NCBI GenBank assembly: GCA_017562135.1
Contig: QEYB01000999.1
Location: forward strand, 558,001-622,000
DNA: 64,000 bases
Reading direction: 5' to 3'
Source: Dipylidium caninum
Taxonomy: Eukaryota; Platyhelminthes; Cestoda; Cyclophyllidea; Dipylidiidae
Position numbers and translations under genes: made by a program. Shown one piece after another: positions 23,301 through 35,066 of the stretch. The notes under the pieces were generated by a model. It searched no databases. It saw nothing but the letters and a program-made list of their open reading frames with translations, and was not told the origin of the DNA. Each line of letters opens with the position of its first letter. The stretch's first letter is position 1.

Positions 23301-25900
23301 CATTAATCTCGAATAAGTAAGATGGGTACTGATGGATCCAAAATGGTTGGAGAAGTCTTAAATTATTCGGGATGCCTCAAAACCAACGATAAACAGTTAA
23401 TTTTGTGTATGAGACGGCAAAAGCCTTTACAACACAGGTGACAGTCTTTGGTGGGCTTCACTTTCTCCTTTTTTTACTTACATTCTAGGAAGCTGTCGGC
23501 ACCTATTCCAAACTCTTTCACCAGGTAGGCAACAAAGTTTCATAAGATCCCGAGACAAAAAAATGGCCTGATGAATTTGACACCATTTAATGCTGTCGAA
23601 AAATTTGTAATTTTCTGCCTGAGTCCTGTTTACCGGTTACACCGAAAGCTTGTTAATAACGTTCCAAGGAGCACAAACAACCGGTCGTTGAGAAGTTGGA
23701 ACAGGCGATCGACTACACCATCAATTTCCTGAGAGATAGGGGTTTGGAAGAGCTCTTTTCTCTGTCTCTCACCTGCTATCCCTACGCCGTATACAATGAG
23801 GTGAGGGTTTGTGTCTACTTTCATCTGTCGATGCTGGTTTTGGTTTAAAAGAAAATTTAAAATCCATTTGGGTGTTTGTTTGTTTACCCATCTTTGTGAG
23901 TGTGTGTGTGTGTATCTTCAACAAAATGCTATCCGTAAAGTTTAATTTTTGACGAACAAATTACTCTTGAGCCTATTTTAGGTAATTAAAATTCACTTCC
24001 TTCGTTCTCGCAAATTTTGTCAGATTACGGTCTGAGGGAAATGACATCAATAAGTTCTTTTGACAACAAATTAGGATTTATTATGAGATGTCTTGCGCCC
24101 ACGATGTTTGGAAGAGGATGTGTAAAATCACGAGGCTGTGAGAGGATGATTATCAGAATCAGAAAATGATATAAAGCACCACATCTGTCGTTTCCCGACA
24201 AACAGTCTCTCATTTTTTTAGGTAATTTATTCATTACTTTCCCAGACTAGAGGCAAGTATGAACCGACAAGAGGAGGGTTCAAAAATGCCGACGAAATGG
24301 TGAAAATGTATGTAACTCTTGTGACAACCTATCCTCAAATTAAAACACTCACAAATCCCCTACGCACGGAGGACTTTCAAGGCTGGACAAGACTTCGAGA
24401 CAGCCTTCAAGCATCCGAGAACTGCTGCCACGTACAGATCTGTGCCTCCTCAAGGCCCTGGGATGCTGGATCGACTCTCCGGCTCTCAGCAGTTCCATGT
24501 GCACCTGAAATCGCTCGTCTCCACAACACGGTTTTTCAGGCCTGCGATGTAAACGACAGAATGCATGCCCTCAATACCTCCGACTTAGTCGCCTTTGACG
24601 GTGTCTTTGAGGCTCAAGCGGGGGTGCTGTCTTCTCCTCGACGCCGTCGAATCAATTCTCGCGGTGCACTGTGAGTGATCTACGCTTAGCAGGCATTCAT
24701 CTTGAAAAAATGTGACCTACGGCAAAATATTCATGTACTTCAGCATTTCATATCTTGGCCTTACAGAATCTCATATGTCATCCATCCATTTATCATCTGG
24801 TCAACCGTCTGATTATATGTCTCACGTGCCTGTCAATTGAAAATTCTCTCGTGTGCAGTGGTCGTCTTACTCACTTAGTGATCACAATTGAGAGCACTTC
24901 GACAGGCACTTGTAACAAACGTCACGTTCACGTGTTACTTTAATGTTTATCCGATTACCTAATTTATTTCTCGAAGCGCATTTCATTTCAGACCTCCCCG
25001 CCACAAAGACATGATGACTCATATTTCGTTTTACTGAGTGCGATCGATCGCGAGTTGTGATTGGGTGTTCGTAGTGCTGATGTAATCCGCACACTATTTA
25101 TACACTGCTGTAGGTAAGTGGAAAAAGGAGATTGAATTCTGTCTGCCAGGAGATCCAACATCTACGCGTAAGAACGACTTGGCTCTAGCGTTGGTGAGTC
25201 TCTTCCCCGCCTCTGTCCACACCGCCCCAAGGAACCTTACATTATCTGATCGGAGTAGTCAAGCTCATATGATATCGTACCCTGGAATAATCGCTTTAAT
25301 TCGTATGACAGGCTATAATTAGCGTATGTCAATAAAGATTCATTACTAGTCAAGACATGACCCTGTCTAGCACCTTCAGTTTTCCGAGGCCTGGGGAATT
25401 TCCGAGGCATGGCGCGCGCTGAAAGGCATTCAGATGACAACTTAGCAACAATTTAGCATTCGGTATTGGAAGAGGAGTTGGCCTTGATGTCTCTTCATCC
25501 CCACTCCTCCCCCTTCACGAAACAACGATGTTTTTTTAAGCTACTTATCTCAAACCCATACTACTCTATTGTCTGTGCCATTAGGGCACTTGTCTCAGTT
25601 CTTCGCCTCGCAACTTATATCCGAAACAAAACTTCGAGATGGCGGTAGATCTCGACTTCAACAACTGCCATGACAATCAGCATAACCTAGACTACAAAAC
25701 GAGTGGTTTTAACATTATTCCAGCTGTTTAAGTATGATTATGATTCCTGTAATTTTTTATTCTGCTTTTTTTTGCTTGACTAGGCCATTGCATCTGGAGC
25801 GGAATACATAAACTTCGGGAGTATTACGTCCACAACAACACAATCTCAACTCGCCCAATGGATTGACATTGTCTACAATGGGACTGAAAAAAAAGCCTAA
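20358..25900 (+). CDS. ENO4: Enolase-4-like protein (ENO4 family), nine exons, probably catalytically dead
   Basis: Exons: 20358-20606, 20881-20972, 21037-21214, 21300-21464, 23489-23524, 23669-23800, 24246-24663, 25114-25193, 25784-25900, about 488 aa. Segments line up in order with vertebrate ENO4. SANLFSSISFAFNFALVEAA matches the S-xAxGAVSLAVAKA region. GKYEPTRGGFKNADEMV matches GKYE-x4-YKNAAEMV. The C-terminal helix follows SGAEYINFGS. The enolase EDPF metal-ligand motif reads TNPL (320-323), and the catalytic-lysine IKTG position reads INFG (N460). ENO4 is linked in mammals to sperm-tail glycolytic assembly. Exon 7 could instead end at a stronger donor (24671), but that breaks phase with exon 8, so that junction is the weakest. 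The first two exons show little family similarity. Human ENO4 is about 628 aa. Confidence 0.75.
21465..23488 (+). other. Largest intron of the enolase-like gene
   Basis: About 2 kb between exons 4 and 5, with strong GTGAGT donor and TTCTAG acceptor. It contains only unremarkable frames. The next introns (23525-23668, 23801-24245, 24664-25113, 25194-25783) also hold nothing recognised, apart from a short TG run near 23900. Confidence 0.6.
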
Positions 25901-26055
25901 GGCATGAGTAAGACGCCAGTCTGTGAGGTGTCATCAAGAGACAGATCCTACACTTTCATTTCCCGATCTCTTCCATTGTCTATGTTTTCGCGTATGAATA
26001 CCGGAACAAAAGTAGTAACAAAGGCCAATGCTGGTGTGTATTGTGAGTAAATTAG

Positions 26056-26061
26056 AATAAA
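26056..26061 (+). terminator. Polyadenylation signal of the enolase-like gene
   Basis: AATAAA 155 nt after the stop, followed within 10-30 nt by T/GT-rich sequence. This is the usual layout of an animal poly(A) site. Confidence 0.65.
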
Positions 26062-26815
26062 TCGTCTTGTTTTTAACTCTTTATTGGTATTCTGACAGTT
26101 CCAGTTAAGCGAAGGAGGAAGTAGGGGAGTTCCAGAGTTACCAAGACTATTAATTCTATGTTGAGGAAGGAGTGAAATGAGCCTTAATATCCCTTTTAAA
26201 CTCCTATTGTGCTCTCAACCGATGCGGAAGTATCAACTTATCGTACCTTTATAATGAAAATGATGCACCGTGAGAGTCCGCAACAGTGAAAGTTATTGGG
26301 ATTTTCCTCACTCGTGGATGACTAACCCTTCCCTCGCTCCCCATTACCGCAATACCTTGGAGACTAGCTATCATCGCCGTAGTCAAGGTGACTTATCATA
26401 AGAATGCCGTCCCATAATGCTCCCCAGAAGCAACTACCTTCAAACCTCGACATTAATCCATTAATTTCCTCAGTAATATACAGTAATCATTGGCAAGGAT
26501 CCAGTTAGGAGATTGCCTGAAGAAAACTGACTGTAGACCTCACAGGTAACTTTCGTAGTCTTAGCTCTAATTGTGCATCAACTTTAAGGTCCATCTTTAT
26601 TAGTTGAAAATATACACGATGAGAATGGAGAACGAATAGGAGGGATAGATTAAAGAGATTGGGAGGGGAAAAGACAGGCGGCAGGTTTTTCGGAGTCCAT
26701 AAAGCCAGAATGAGAATTCAGTGTATGTCACGGGTGAACAAGGAAGTGTTGACAGAATTATCACATTAGGTTGAGTAGATAGGAAGACCTCTGGGGATGT
26801 TGTTACAGACTGATG
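26062..26815. other. Convergent gene-end region
   Basis: Holds the 3' ends of the + strand enolase-like gene and the - strand calcium sensor gene. AATAAA hexamers on the - strand are at 26596-26601 (215 nt past the sensor stop) and 26080-26085. If the distal one is used, the two transcripts come within about 20 nt of each other or overlap. Confidence 0.5.
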
Positions 26816-29800
26816 TTAACCGGGTTCGGTGAATTTTAGCATTGCCATTACATTCTGATCTCCATTAGTACCACGAATGAACTCTTCGCGGGAGAGTGCA
26901 CCATCCTTGTTGACATCCATCTTCTCGAAGATGGCTGCTGCGTGCTCTTCCGGTGTCATATGACCAGGCGGCAATTGGTTGGTGTCGATCACTCCTACGA
27001 GTTTGTAGAGGGCCTAAGTGAATAAAGGAGGATAAGTGCAGATAAAATTGGCGTCTATAATCCTTTTTATCCACACACCCCTGCTTAGCCAGTTAACGAG
27101 AGTGACAGGGAAAAGATCAACCTCGTAGCCGGTTTTAGACCTCTACGCATCATGAGGCTTAGAACGAGAATTATACTCAATTATATGATAATGAGTGGGC
27201 AGGAATAAATAATGCATTAGAACCCACGTTCTCCTTTACATAAGATCAAGGAGCCATGATCTATTCACTTACCTGTCAATGTGAGTTTATATTACTGATG
27301 AGCCGGGATGATATAAGTAGTACGTGCGAAGCGCAAAATAACTGCTGGAACACAATAAGGGGCCGGTCAAAGCTGACTAGTCCTCATTCCAAGTTGACTC
27401 CCTTTGGTACATGTCTAGCACCCAAACAATAGGCAAGTGTAACATGAATGGGACAAAGGTGAAATGTTCTAGTGGCATTTGTGGATGGCGTGACGTACGA
27501 GATAATGCGAGAAGGTCGGTACATTTGACAAAATTCACAATAAGAAGCTAGTTAAGCTGAGACAAAGCGTGGACTACAGATTGCCACGTTCTCTCTCTCC
27601 ATTCCGTCATCCAGGTAATCTTCATTCAATTCTACTGCGAGTGGATTTGACGCGAAACCCGACTAAAGACTCCTTAAATTTATTGAATCAAAAGCACTTC
27701 AAAGTAATTTCCGCATGCTCGACGAAGGCACATTCATGTCACCCAGTAGTCGTCTATCGTGGCGCCTAACGACCAACCGTAGTAGTTAATAAGAAGTGGA
27801 TGGAAGGAGGAGATGAAGTAGAAGGGGCAAGAAGGTGAGAGGAGAGACATGTCTCACACCCCAATGAATAAATCAGAGAGCCTCCGATAGAGGAGCAGCA
27901 CTACATTTTCGTTGTCGGCGATGTGGATCTTTAAGGGTCAAATTGCATCGGGTAGGATGGTAAGGCTAGATGAGTTCATCACTAATGGTGCTACATGGAT
28001 TAACACGGCTTCACCTCTTAACACCCGCGCACGTAGGCACACACACACAAACGCACACACGTGTACGTGCATGCATAAATGCCTACTCGCATATAAGTTG
28101 GCCCCAAAAGAACCTTTAATAGTAAAATGTCTGAAGGATATGAAAAGGTGGGTGAGAAGACCGCCTATCTTTAACTTCCTCAGTAATACTGACGAAAAAT
28201 TAAGCTACAAATTAAGGAAGTTTTGGCGAATTTCAGGCGTAAAGGTGCATAGGCAAATAGCTAGTACCGTTGCAAAATTCGGCTACACATTAGAGTATTT
28301 GTAGAGTCTTCACTTCTAGCCTCTCTGTCTCCTCGGGTGGAGTTACAAGAGTCCATGGTGACGTTGTTACAAGGAGGATTAATTTCAAAGTACCGTCTAA
28401 CATATCTCACCACCCTCAGTCTCGCCACTATCGTCGTGTTTGGGAATTTAAAGACTGGGACAAGTGACACTGCGAATAGTAAAACAAAAAAATTGTACAC
28501 CGAGACAACGAATTCCACGATTTGAATGACCCATTCTGCACTATCACAATACACAACTAGGCATGCCAAGTTATTATGGAGTTCGATGTATTTCCGTCTA
28601 CTGATTGACAGGTGAGGAGATTAAGTAACTGAAAGAAAAAACTATGAGCTACTGCAACTCACAAAAAGTGTGAATGCGTAAAGCTGGGAAGAAACCAAGA
28701 GAAATTTCAACATTTCACGCGATAGGATTGAGGTCAGCAAAACAACGTGCCTTCTCTAATCTGAACAACGAATCAGACTTCACATGAAAGCATTCTAATA
28801 AACTGACGAGAATAATACCTTTTCATATACGTAGTCTCGTAAACTTTTGCCTCAGTATCTAAGTGGGCAAGAAGTTTTAGGGAGGTGCCATCACTCCCTC
28901 ATGAAGCATTACAACGTTGTAACTACTCATTTAGTTAAATCACGACAAAATTGGCCTGCAAGACCTAAGAAACTCCGCCCCTCGCCTTAGCTAGAACTAA
29001 CATCCGATGGCGCTCGGGTGTTGGCTTATGAGAGCTCAACAGTTAAGGGTGTGGATTTCACTCAGCTATACCCTGACCAGATCCGGCATTCAGGCGGAGG
29101 TTTTGTCACTACTCTGTACCTGACCAAATCCGTACACGCCTTATGGCGGTGCTTAAGAAGCCTCATAAAGCCAAAATACCAAAGTAAATGCAGGTACAAT
29201 TTACGGTACTAGCCATACCCACTCCGTCTGACTCCATAATAGGGCCTTAGGAAACACAAAAGATATTCCTCATCAAGTTTACGTCATTTGAACTGTCCTA
29301 CGAAGTTATATCTTACCATTTACGTAAAAAACTGACCCATTTTTGGCAACGAGGCTAAAAAGGTGTCCAAGAGGTTCAAATTCGGCATGAATTTAAATGC
29401 GCCCTGATGCCAATTAGGACTTTGGAATAAAATTATTAGATGTAAAAGTTAATATTAATCGTTATGGAGAAGGTCGCTGAGAAAAGTGGAAAACGCTAGT
29501 CATACAGATTATCACAAAAATTATAGCGGTTACGGTGAGTCAGTTTATGCAGATAAAATAATATGTGCTAGTGAAGACTGACGCAATGTTTTTCACGTTT
29601 GCGCAGCCTGATAACGCTAAAGTTGGGCTGTCAAATTGAGAGCTATTGTGAAATCCTGCCTAAATAACTCCATTATTTATGAATCCGATGAGCAACGATT
29701 GAGTTCCATTATGGAAGGGAAATATCATATCTAGGAATATGGCGCCTAATCAAATGTTTTGAACATTGTTTATATACCAACCCCATAATAAGCACCCATC

Positions 29801-30498
29801 TAGAAGTCAAAAAAGTGATGCTAATCCTACATACTATTTAATATGCCCGAAAAGCTATGGTACATTTATATTAATATAGGAAAAATTAAGAACATACATT
29901 ATGATTACACTGCATTTTAGATTAAACAAAGGCATAGAAAGCAGGCTGATAAAGTGCAATAAGAGCTAATCATAATTAATGCATCACAAATTCCGAGTTG
30001 TACCTCTGTTTTACAATCGAATATCACGTGTCTATCTATATTTGTAAAGCCTTATATAAAGTGAAATGGATAGATAAGGTTTAATGCAGATTGCGTATAC
30101 GATGAAACTGTTGGAACCTACTTTAAGCATTGTGGTAAGCTCATTCAAAGTAATAACACCATTTTTGTCCTGATCATAGAGGTCAAACGCCCAGTTTATT
30201 TTTTCATCAACAGTTCCGTTGTTTATTATCCCCAACGCGCAAGTAAATTCTGTGAAGTTAACGACCCCATCGTTATTCGTATCGAAACTGTTAAATACGA
30301 TATCCGCGAAAGCGTCGGAATGTCCGCCGGGGAAAAAATCTGAATAAACCTGGGCGAACTCACATCGGCTCATTTGTCCGTTTGGGAATTGCATACAGAA
30401 TCTTTTGTACCAGTCTTTAAGTTCTTTTGGCGACATTTTTGTTTTTTCTGTAGCATTTTAAGAGTATCCTGGTCGAGAGTTGTATGTTTGTTCCCCAT
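26816..30498 (-). CDS. Neuronal calcium sensor family EF-hand protein, two exons, one-base frame break
   Basis: Exons 30122-30498 and 26816-27013, separated by a 3.1-kb intron. It starts MGN, the myristoylation signal of NCS proteins. Four EF-hands are present: EF1 degenerate (FPNG replaces CPxG), EF2 DTNNDGVVNFTEF, EF3 DQDKNGVITLNEL, EF4 DVNKDGALSREEF; it ends LKFTEPG. The family senses Ca2+ at membranes through a Ca2+-myristoyl switch and regulates kinases, receptors and exocytosis. The N-terminus (to LQKK) and the rest (from MSPKELKDWYKRF) are in different frames. The break lies in the A-rich run near 30434-30441, where one extra A would restore a normal NCS alignment of 191 aa, the usual family length. 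A sequencing or assembly error is likelier than a real mutation. Subtype (NCS-1, VILIP or recoverin type) is not resolved. Confidence 0.88.
27014..30121 (-). other. Large intron of the calcium sensor gene
   Basis: Bounded by a GTAGG donor after the TTMLK codons and a TTAG acceptor before ALYKLVG. NCS genes normally have an intron near here, between EF3 and EF4. Contents are AT-rich, with a short CA repeat at about 28038-28049; no nested gene is recognised. Confidence 0.75.
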
Positions 30499-32550
30499 GT
30501 GTTTGATAGTCGCAGCAGTTATTCTGCATATGATTTCGAAACGTAAAAACAAGTGTATTGCAAAAACAAAATAATTTGTAAGAATAATGAAAACAGGCAT
30601 AAAACTACTATATACTATCAGAACTAGCAATAATTCCAACGATTAATAATATTTTAAGCAAAATTTGTATGACAATGGGATGAACAAGACAAACAATTTC
30701 TTTACTTAGCTACACGCCAAAAAGGTAGCAACCGCTTATGAACATGTCTACCTTGGATTGATCCTTGCGATTTATCAGAACTTAGAAAATGCGCCTGAAT
30801 GACGGCTGAAGAACTGGCAATTATCAGACATATTCGGATTTGGCAAATCTGTGAGCCACGCCAAGCAAACGCACGGTGTGTTGCCCTTTTATTCCACCTG
30901 TAACGAGGGTCCATGCAATAGAAGGATGTGGCAAAATTAATGAAAGGTAATCCAAAATTTTAAACCAGAAATTATATCAATGGGTCCCGGGTGCGCTGTT
31001 AAATCTTTTCTCCAATCCTTCACCATGGCTTTGTTATCCTCAACGGAAGGCGACTCTTGCGCAAACTACCTCACAAGATGCAGCCGTTAATAAATTCTTG
31101 TGCAATGTGTAGCCGTGCCTCAGGATCACATTTTGTTATAGCGGACGGCTACTGGGATATCTAGTTTCTCTTGTGCAGTGCCTTGCCCTCTTTGGGCGCT
31201 CTAACTTCTCGTGGGATGGATAAAGAAGTCTTTTGGAGACGCTAGTGAATCTTCTCTCGAAAGCACAGGGGTATACTGCTAACCGAATTGTCTTGCTTTT
31301 GTCTTGGTTACAATCCCTAATGAAATATTTCGTCAAATCCGTTAAGATTGGTTGATCACTTAAAATGATGTGCCAATAATAGCCCTCTCCATACTTTACA
31401 ATATGTCCACGTCGCTCCATCTGTTAGTGGGGGTCATCCTCTTTAGTTCTGCTACAGAGTGCCCTGGCTGTTTTTAGGGAAATAGGCTGTTGTTGCGTAA
31501 AGTAAATAACAGGAGACGCCAAAAGGATATGTTTATAAGATGGTCAGTGGGGTTTTCGCGTTTGAAGTATTACTCCAGATGTTATTTCCAATAATATTGA
31601 CTTTTCATTGACGGTAGGCCACTGATAATAAAAATTCGCTTGAAATGGGCTCAAGGTGTCACTTACTAAATAATTACGTTAACGAGTAATACAAAGCATT
31701 GGTGGTTATGTTGCGTATGTGACAAGACTCTTGAGACTTATACATCGCGTAATTATGGGCTACTCAATTACTATGTTCTTGTGCGCATCATATGTGTGCA
31801 AATGTATTTATGATCCAAACCAAAATCCAACGTTTTAAGTGACAAAATGATGCTGCATTTTGATTGGACTACCGATGCTTTCGTTGAATTTACCAGCTTG
31901 CTAAAGCGCTATTTTTAATAGATTTGTTGGGTGTCAGGGCAAACGCTTTTTCCTGTGGAGCTGAAGATTTTGTAGTATATTTATCATCGTTCCTAAGGTA
32001 ATTGTCCGACGAATCCATACCCTAAACATATCTAAGCTTTCTAACGTCACAAACCCCAGGACTTTGGCGAGCTAGCCAACAAAAAATGTGTTTTTATATT
32101 TTGGTACGACGTAAAATGGTTGAGTGACTTTTCTATTTAGTTTTGTAATAATTGCTTTTTGTTTCAGAAACGATTCGATTACTTGTCTTTTTTAATGCTA
32201 GCCTGTTCATGTTCTAGTTTGTAACATCTCGACTTTTTTGGTAAATCGTTATATACTCTTCTCTTGACACTCTACCTGGGGCCATACAGATTCCTCTCTT
32301 CTTCTCTTATCGTCGTTTTTCAAATATTATGCCACTAGCTATTTGCTAGTAGCTGCACCCTGTTGTGGGCAATAAACATTTGCTGCTTTTATATAATTAC
32401 TTCAACAACATCAAATCTACATTTTTGGTTTATCAATCTTAATTTAAGAGCATTGTTATTTCTTTGGCCGTAACTTGTAAACTCTGATATAATTATTGCT
32501 TTTAATTTGGTCCACTTCGTCCCTGGATTTAAGGTACGTGGAAAATAGCA
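30499..32550. other. Head-to-head intergenic region
   Basis: About 2 kb separates the start codons of the divergent calcium sensor (-) and SINHCAF-like (+) genes. Promoters or 5' UTR exons of both are expected here. No TATA box or other defined site could be assigned. Short frames at 30702-30914 and 31136-31420 show no family features. Confidence 0.5.
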
Positions 32551-35030
32551 ATGAGTGGAGGCGGTACTGGTAGAGCATCTGGTCGTGCACATTTCCGAAG
32601 CAAATTGGGGTGTTGCATTTGCGGCACCAAATCGTCCAGCTCTCGTTTTACTGCTTCGGAGAGGTATGCTGAACATTTTGGCCCTTGCTTCGGTGAGACG
32701 GCTTCACGGCGTTCCGGCGATCTCTGCAACGCCTGTGTACTCTGTGTCAAACGGTGGATTCAACGCGGAAAGCAGCCAGGTTACTTCTCACAGGTATGCT
32801 TGTTCACAAAATGATCGTATATTGCCTTTTTAAATGGAGCCAAGAAAACTACTCTTTGAGATAACCTCGTGCGATATAGGCGTATATTACTTCAAAGCCC
32901 CGTAGTCTGGAAGATTTTCGAAAATTTAAACATTCCCATTGATGACAGTAATGCTATTAATAATTTTCTTTGTGTAGATTTATTCGAATCATTTTGCGTA
33001 AGCAATAACTTCTTATTTGCGGAGGTGGCATTATTTGGTTTGTTGGGTGATTTAAAAGACTGTCATCTTGTTGTGGTGATTTAGGTGTCAGATCTATCCT
33101 CATATAAATGTCTCATATACCAATCACCCATCTGTTATGCTGTTGATACGGAGTTCGGGGTAGAAAGTTGAATCATGAAGCCGTGAAATGGAAGGGGCAC
33201 CTAACCATAATACTAACCATGATCATGTCGACGTTCGTGATAGATGAACTGATGAGGTCATTGACACTATCTCGAGACAGCTCGAAACATCCATTATTCC
33301 GAGACTGACCATAACACGGTAATAGACTAAGACCAGGTTTTCACCCCCACATTAATGCCTTATGTATTATCCGTATCCTACGAATGAAGTGTATCCTGCA
33401 GCAAAGTCATTGCTGCACAATCGAATCTGTGGTCTATCGGTCTACTCTTCCCTTTGATTTTTTTTATCACATATCCCGTTTTCATCTTGAATGTGTTTTT
33501 ATAAGGTCCATTCCGAGTGAAATACAATTTCTCCACCTCTTTTTTATCTAGTTCACTTCAAAATACACTTAACATACCTTGGCATTCTCGTTAAGGCACA
33601 CATATATGCACACACATAACCCTAGTTGATGGTCAAGATATGCCTCACGTAAATGTTTTCGTTACGCTTTTGTTAATTTCATGTATTTTGTAATCTATAG
33701 GGACTTAGATGAGGTTTCGTGCCTCCTGCTATAATAATCCTCTGTAGATCAAAGGTTGAAAATTAAGTCAGTGGCGTCTATGGGGCTTACGTTGATTAAT
33801 AGTTTAACGTACTGACAGGATATCTTTTGGCTCGGTAAATTTTTAAGTGGGATTTCTATGGTGTTTGTGGGCCGTTTTTCAGTGTATTAGGTTATTTTTT
33901 CCGATTTCGTTTTCGTGTAATAATAGTGTGTTTATTGTGCAGCTCTCCCACTTTTCGTTATCTCCGGAAGTCAAAGCATTTCCATTTCTAACAGGATCCT
34001 ACTTTCTAATTGGCTCACTTTGAAACCATCTAAACCTGCCACTGCATATTCGTACGTCAGACTGTGCATTTACGGATGCGGAGACCTAGTTACGCACAGT
34101 ATGAGTTCGTTACTGTCGCGGCGAATTAGACCACTAAAACTTTGATCCTCGGCTTATGAGGTGTCATAAAGCACACCCGTTTTTGTCAACCATATTCCTT
34201 TCTCGAAACTATTTACTTGACTTACTCGAGTTCTTTTCTAATTCCGCTCGTATTATTGGGTCCTGACGGACGAACACAAAGTGCATTCAAAGGTAGACAT
34301 TTGTTTGGTCTGTTTGGTCTCCCGATGTAGCCGTTTTGGAAGGGGCGAGTGGTGCCACTCGGTCCAACTCAATCATTTTATTCATGAGCATAAAAATTTC
34401 ACCTCCTTCATGTTTCAACTCGTCTAATTCAGTTCGAGTAAAACAGTTACGATCTCATTGGGGGTTTGTGATGCTAGTTACGAACTGTGTGTTCCCGAAA
34501 TACACCCACACGTCTCCATTGTCATTAGGCCAAATTAAACTTGTCAACACCTTGGCTACTCACGCTTAACATCCTAACGTTGTCGTACCTTTGAGATTTT
34601 GCCTCATTACTCCCACATGGCTGGTAGTCCGGTCCCTTCCCACCATCTCCTGACAGAGGTAATTGGAGTTTGCGACGTCGTACATACTCTCAACTCGATT
34701 CTTGGAAGAGCCTTTTGTCTTTTAATAGTGGCAGTCACCTGTCAAGTGAATTGGGTATCTGGGGATGAATCACCAGAAGACTTGAAATATTATTAATTCT
34801 TTTTTTCTACTGATGCAATCTTTGTGTTTGAGTAAAATGCCTCTTTCTCCCTTCACCATGTAATCCTTTTGATATAAGTTTTCTCTTTGTGTTCAGTCCT
34901 ACTTTTCCCTTATTAGTTCGCATTATTAGAGCTTTTCTGACTTTCGTCAACCGTTTGAACGGGCCATTTTGCGCACTCCTGCGCTTCAGTTAACGAGCGC
35001 ACCCACTCCAATTTCACACGAGTGCACGTT

Positions 35031-35066
<36 letters not shown>

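Noticed and set aside
24671..24672. Strong GTGAGT donor as the end of enolase-like exon 7
   Set aside because: It breaks codon phase with the next exon and creates a stop. The weaker donor at 24664 keeps the frame, so I used it with low confidence.
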